Positions 16,476 through 18,784 of a DNA stretch of 18,784 nt are shown in pieces (the stretch's first letter is position 1; each line of letters begins with the position of its first letter). The stretch lies in contig JASGKW010000004.1 in NCBI GenBank assembly GCA_049840515.1, positions 1 through 18,784 of the forward strand, given 5' to 3'. Position numbers and translations under genes: made by a program. The notes under the pieces are model-generated. The model had not been told where the DNA came from. It saw nothing but the letters and a program-made list of their open reading frames with translations, and searched no databases. The stretch comes from Muricomes sp049840515 (GTDB taxonomy: Bacteria > Bacillota > Clostridia > Lachnospirales > Lachnospiraceae).

Positions 16476-16808
16476 TTAAAGCTCCAATTTCTTAACTATA
16501 TTCTTCATCTGTACTCCATGCACCAGTGTTGCACCGCCTCTGATTGCGGCTGCCACATGAATAGCCTCAGTCATCTGCCCTTCGCTTACACCCTTATTTA
16601 AACAATCGTTGGAATAAGAGTCAATGCAGTAAGGACATTGTACCGCATGTGCCACTGCTAAAGCAATCAGAGATTTCTCTCTGGCGGTCAGCTCGCCCTC
16701 CTCAAAAACAGAACCATAGTAAGAAAAAAACTTTTCCGCCAGTTCAGGTGCCTTTTCTCCTATGGTTCCAAATTTTCCTAAGTCTTCCGGGTTATAATAA
16801 GTATTCAT
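16476..16808 (-). CDS. AhpD/carboxymuconolactone decarboxylase-like protein of the ArsS locus
   Basis: A 110-residue alkylhydroperoxidase-like fold protein, typically oligomeric and all-helical. Seen: the redox CxxC pair at Cys58 and Cys61 within QCPYCIDSYS, a His84 in EAIHVAAAIRGG, and the usual short length. A family with this build is routinely found beside arsS and is called an arsenosugar-associated peroxidase-like protein. A plausible role is thiol redox chemistry on the arsenical or detoxification of a by-product; unproven. Start ATG 16808 has AAAAGGAG ahead; an in-frame upstream ATG at 16850 lacks a site. It is immediately followed by arsS. Upstream lie the CTGTAA inverted pair (16829-16845) and 17-bp tandem repeats (16864-16914). 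Confidence 0.87.
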   Translation of the reverse strand: MNTYYNPEDLGKFGTIGEKAPELAEKFFSYYGSVFEEGELTAREKSLIALAVAHAVQCPYCIDSYSNDCLNKGVSEGQMTEAIHVAAAIRGGATLVHGVQMKNIVKKLEL

Positions 16809-16828
16809 ATTTTTCTCTCCTTTTTTAA

Positions 16829-16845
16829 TTACAGTTTGGCTGTAA
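16829..16845. promoter_or_regulatory. TTACAG/CTGTAA inverted pair upstream of the AhpD-like gene
   Basis: TTACAG (16829-16834) and CTGTAA (16840-16845) form a 6-bp dyad with a 5-base spacer, ending 21 bases before ATG 16808. The same CTGTAA core recurs in the adjacent 17-bp tandem repeats. It may be an operator; no regulator gene is in the window. Confidence 0.35.
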
Positions 16846-16863
16846 GCCATTTTTCCCTTTTCT

Positions 16864-16914
16864 AAACTGTAACAAACTTTAAATCGTAACGAACTTTAAA
16901 CTGTAACAAACTTT
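16864..16914. repeat. Three tandem 17-bp repeats over the 3' end of the Fe-S gene
   Basis: Plus-strand units 16864-16880 and 16898-16914 are identical (AAACTGTAACAAACTTT). The middle unit 16881-16897 differs at three positions. They abut exactly. The last unit encodes the C-terminal KFVTV of the Fe-S protein, and its TAA stop is formed across a unit boundary. Confidence 0.9.
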
Positions 16915-17867
16915 GTTCTCGCGCGGTTCAGAAGTGACCTTTTTGCATCAGCCTGCTCCTTGCTGCCTGTTATCTCTGCAAGTATATGGTGAATATTCGT
17001 GCATCCTGCTCTTGTCATATTTCCCCCGCAGGTTCCGCAATACGTGTAAATATCCCTGTATTCCTTTTCTTTTATGCCCTGCAATAATCCTTTTGCCAAT
17101 TCAGGCTCTTTTACCCCGGCACAGCCTCCAAGCCCGCAGCACTGTACCTCGTCGATGTTAGTCCACTGCTCCGGCAAAAATTCAGCCATATGCCGAATCC
17201 ATTCTCCACTTTCTCTGTCCGGGCAGGGCGTGAAAATATGTATTTGATTTTCTTCCAACTTTTTCCCCAGCCCCAGTTCCTGAAGCTTTTCGTAGATACT
17301 GATTACTTTTACATTCAGCCTGGGCTTTAAAAAATAATAGCAATTGGGGCACACCATAATAACCTCAGTTACCTTGGCATCCTGAAATCTGGTGTTCATA
17401 TTTTGAATAATCTTTTCAGCTTCTCTGCTTTTCCCAAGCTCTTCTATCGGTTTTCCACAGCAGTCAAATACAAGACCTGTGGGCTGCTTCTCGTTCAGCA
17501 TTTCATAAACCAGACGTGTGGTCGCCGGATAAAAGGAAGGAAAATTGCAGCCTGGAAACAATACTGAACCTTCCTTGATATTGCGGTAATTCTGAAACAG
17601 ATACTTCTCTTTTTCTTTGATTACAAATCCATATCCCTTCTCTTCCAGCCTGCCCTGATTCTGTTTTACTTTTTCTTTGCGGATATTGAGAATAATCTCT
17701 CTCCCGTCAATCCCCTCGGGACATACCCGGCTGCATTTTCCGCACAAAAAACAATGGTACGCCAGCTGTTCAAGTTCTTCTACATTTCCAATATCAATAT
17801 CATATTTCTTTAAGAAAACACAGCTCTCGGTACATTTTTTGCAATGAATACATCTGGACGCATCCAT
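16896..17867 (-). CDS. CCG-type (Fe-S) oxidoreductase with two [4Fe-4S] clusters
   Basis: A 323-residue cytoplasmic electron-transfer protein related to heterodisulfide reductase D and GlpC/LutA types. Seen: two ferredoxin-like motifs (Cys6, 9, 12, 16 and Cys39, 42, 45, 49), followed by two cysteine-rich modules with Cys107, CC at 136-137, Cys173/176, then CC at 243-244 and Cys277/280. The second CCG module fits the cysteine-rich cluster domain of such enzymes. The start is uncertain: ATG 17867 follows the TVP38 stop and gives the natural-looking MDASRC start, but its ribosome site is weak; ATG 17906 or TTG 17915 would overlap the upstream gene. It could supply electrons or thiol-disulfide chemistry to the arsenical pathway; inferred from context. 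Confidence 0.85.
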   Translation of the reverse strand: MDASRCIHCKKCTESCVFLKKYDIDIGNVEELEQLAYHCFLCGKCSRVCPEGIDGREIILNIRKEKVKQNQGRLEEKGYGFVIKEKEKYLFQNYRNIKEGSVLFPGCNFPSFYPATTRLVYEMLNEKQPTGLVFDCCGKPIEELGKSREAEKIIQNMNTRFQDAKVTEVIMVCPNCYYFLKPRLNVKVISIYEKLQELGLGKKLEENQIHIFTPCPDRESGEWIRHMAEFLPEQWTNIDEVQCCGLGGCAGVKEPELAKGLLQGIKEKEYRDIYTYCGTCGGNMTRAGCTNIHHILAEITGSKEQADAKRSLLNRARTKFVTV

Positions 17868-17877
17868 TGCTGCACTT

Positions 17878-18570
17878 TTATATTTCACTTTGTTTTTCCC
17901 CTTCATCTGCTGCAACGTATTTTTTCTGAAAAAATTTGCCCAGCCCTATCACTGCCGCCGCAAGCAAAACTGCCATTCCTATATATATCCAGCGGTTCTC
18001 CTTATCTACCAGACCGGCGGTGCCGAAGGTATACATTGCGGTCCCCGGTATCATAAATACAAAGGAAAACAAAAAATATGTACTAAATTTAATGTCCGTC
18101 ACCCCATACGCAAAGTTCTGGAGATTAAAGGGGAACAGCGGAACCAGGCGGGTAATCATCAGTATAAAGATTTCGTTTTTTCCGCTCTCATCAAACAACA
18201 TTTTCTTCAGATATTTATTTTTCATAGCCACAGGCTTAATGCTTTCCTTCAGAAAGAAACGCCCTGCCAGAAACGCAAAAGCCGCACCGATTGTTGTCGC
18301 CAGAGAACAGCATATTGTTCCAAGCCAGGGGCCGAACAAAATCCCGGCCAGAATGGCAAAGGTTACCCCCGGAAGAGCCAGTACGACGCATCCAACTATT
18401 GTTATAACTGTATAAAGCCCCGCCGCAAGCCAGATATTATCTTTTACCAGCTGTTCTAAAAATGCCAGATTGTCCGCATCACTCAGATAGGAGGACCAGC
18501 CAAAAATAGAATTTAAAACTAAGACAAGTATAATAATCCCCGCAAATGCGATTACTTTTTTATTTACCAT
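17878..18570 (-). CDS. TVP38/TMEM64 family membrane protein
   Basis: A 230-residue integral membrane protein of the VTT/DedA-like superfamily. Seen: a first helix near 6-20, a hydrophobic hairpin at about 48-80 with the ALPGVTFAILAGILFGPWLG segment, a further helix pair around 84-105, the RLVPLFPFNLQNFAYG segment at about 142-157 typical of the family, and C-terminal helices to about 215. Members act in lipid scrambling or transport of small molecules. It often sits in ArsS-type loci. ATG 18570 overlaps the TAA of the upstream frame (18566-18564), indicating translational coupling. A recognisable ribosome site is weak; AGGAG lies about 15 bases upstream. Confidence 0.88.
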   Translation of the reverse strand: MVNKKVIAFAGIIILVLVLNSIFGWSSYLSDADNLAFLEQLVKDNIWLAAGLYTVITIVGCVVLALPGVTFAILAGILFGPWLGTICCSLATTIGAAFAFLAGRFFLKESIKPVAMKNKYLKKMLFDESGKNEIFILMITRLVPLFPFNLQNFAYGVTDIKFSTYFLFSFVFMIPGTAMYTFGTAGLVDKENRWIYIGMAVLLAAAVIGLGKFFQKKYVAADEGEKQSEI

Positions 18571-18784
18571 TTTTGCTTCTTATAACTCCTATTCCAGTTT
18601 TTATAATCTGTATAGCGGCGGCAAGCTCCATATAAAGTACTTACAAAATAGTAAGAGCGCTGTGTCTCGCGGGAGCCATTTAACGTAAACCATACATACA
18701 GCACAGTCAGCACAACCATGACTCCCGCTCCGACATAGGTGCTGTTAGGATATTGGCGTTTCCCTATTAACCTTAGCAATACGT
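18564..18784 (-). CDS. C-terminal part of an unidentified membrane protein (partial)
   Basis: An open frame runs in from the right edge and stops at TAA 18566-18564. The visible 70 or so residues contain one hydrophobic helix (VGAGVMVVLTVLYVWF) followed by a basic, Tyr-rich tail ending SYKKQKW. Its stop overlaps the start of the TVP38 gene, so it is the upstream member of the same operon. There is a TTG at 18779 but the frame remains open beyond it to the window edge, so the true start is probably outside. No family recognised. Confidence 0.6.
   Translation of the reverse strand, partial: VLLRLIGKRQYPNSTYVGAGVMVVLTVLYVWFTLNGSRETQRSYYFVSTLYGACRRYTDYKNWNRSYKKQKW

Noticed and set aside
16864..16914. 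CRISPR array
   Set aside because: Units are 17 bp and abut directly with no spacers; no cas genes.
17868..17915. N-terminal extension of the Fe-S protein
   Set aside because: The TTG/ATG starts overlap the TVP38 gene, have no ribosome site, and the extra residues look non-native next to the MDASRC start; kept as an alternative only.

Overview
The window looks like a chromosomal segment of a low-to-moderate GC Bacillota, most likely Clostridia/Lachnospiraceae. The grounds are strong AAGGAG-type ribosome binding sites, sigma-A style promoters, a type III glutamine synthetase, a class II fructose-bisphosphate aldolase, a Gram-positive style SbcCD pair and a gut-clostridial arsenosugar-type radical SAM locus. 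The genus cannot be fixed from sequence alone.

Layout. At the left (about 1-1936, plus strand) a GT8 glycosyltransferase and a PlsC-like acyltransferase overlap by 4 bases and end in a bidirectional terminator; they look like an envelope glycolipid or polysaccharide pair. Everything else is on the minus strand. From 1941 to 4477 lie a Tudor-like-domain hypothetical, a small zinc-ribbon membrane protein and a secreted, membrane-anchored SGNH hydrolase. From 4509 to 10624 lie sbcC, sbcD, an ABC-class P-loop ATPase and an HD-domain protein. Type III glutamine synthetase (10668-12783) is just upstream of the HD gene with no visible terminator between them. Next come class II aldolase (12870-13733) with its own promoter and terminator, and a tRNA-Glu(CUC) with its own promoter and terminator.

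The right end (14147-18784, minus strand) is a compact operon. In transcription order it encodes a membrane-protein fragment, a TVP38/TMEM64-type membrane protein, a two-[4Fe-4S] CCG-type oxidoreductase, an AhpD-like CxxC protein, the radical SAM enzyme ArsS, and a fusion of the two glycosyltransferase types that accompany ArsS. This is the most interesting system here: an arsenosugar-type biosynthetic locus with no arsenite methyltransferase gene in view.

Two other observations matter. First, four single-base frameshifts interrupt otherwise well-conserved genes (sbcD, glnN, and arsS twice). Repairing one base each gives proteins of 384, 704 and 325 residues. This clustering points to indel errors in the sequence more than to biology. 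Second, the HD-gene/ABC-ATPase junction holds an 86-bp palindrome-ended segment flanked by an 11-bp direct repeat. Removing it restores a tight operon junction, so it looks like a small MITE-like insertion.

No CRISPR array, rRNA, integrase or full insertion sequence was seen. There is no gene-free stretch longer than about 210 bases.
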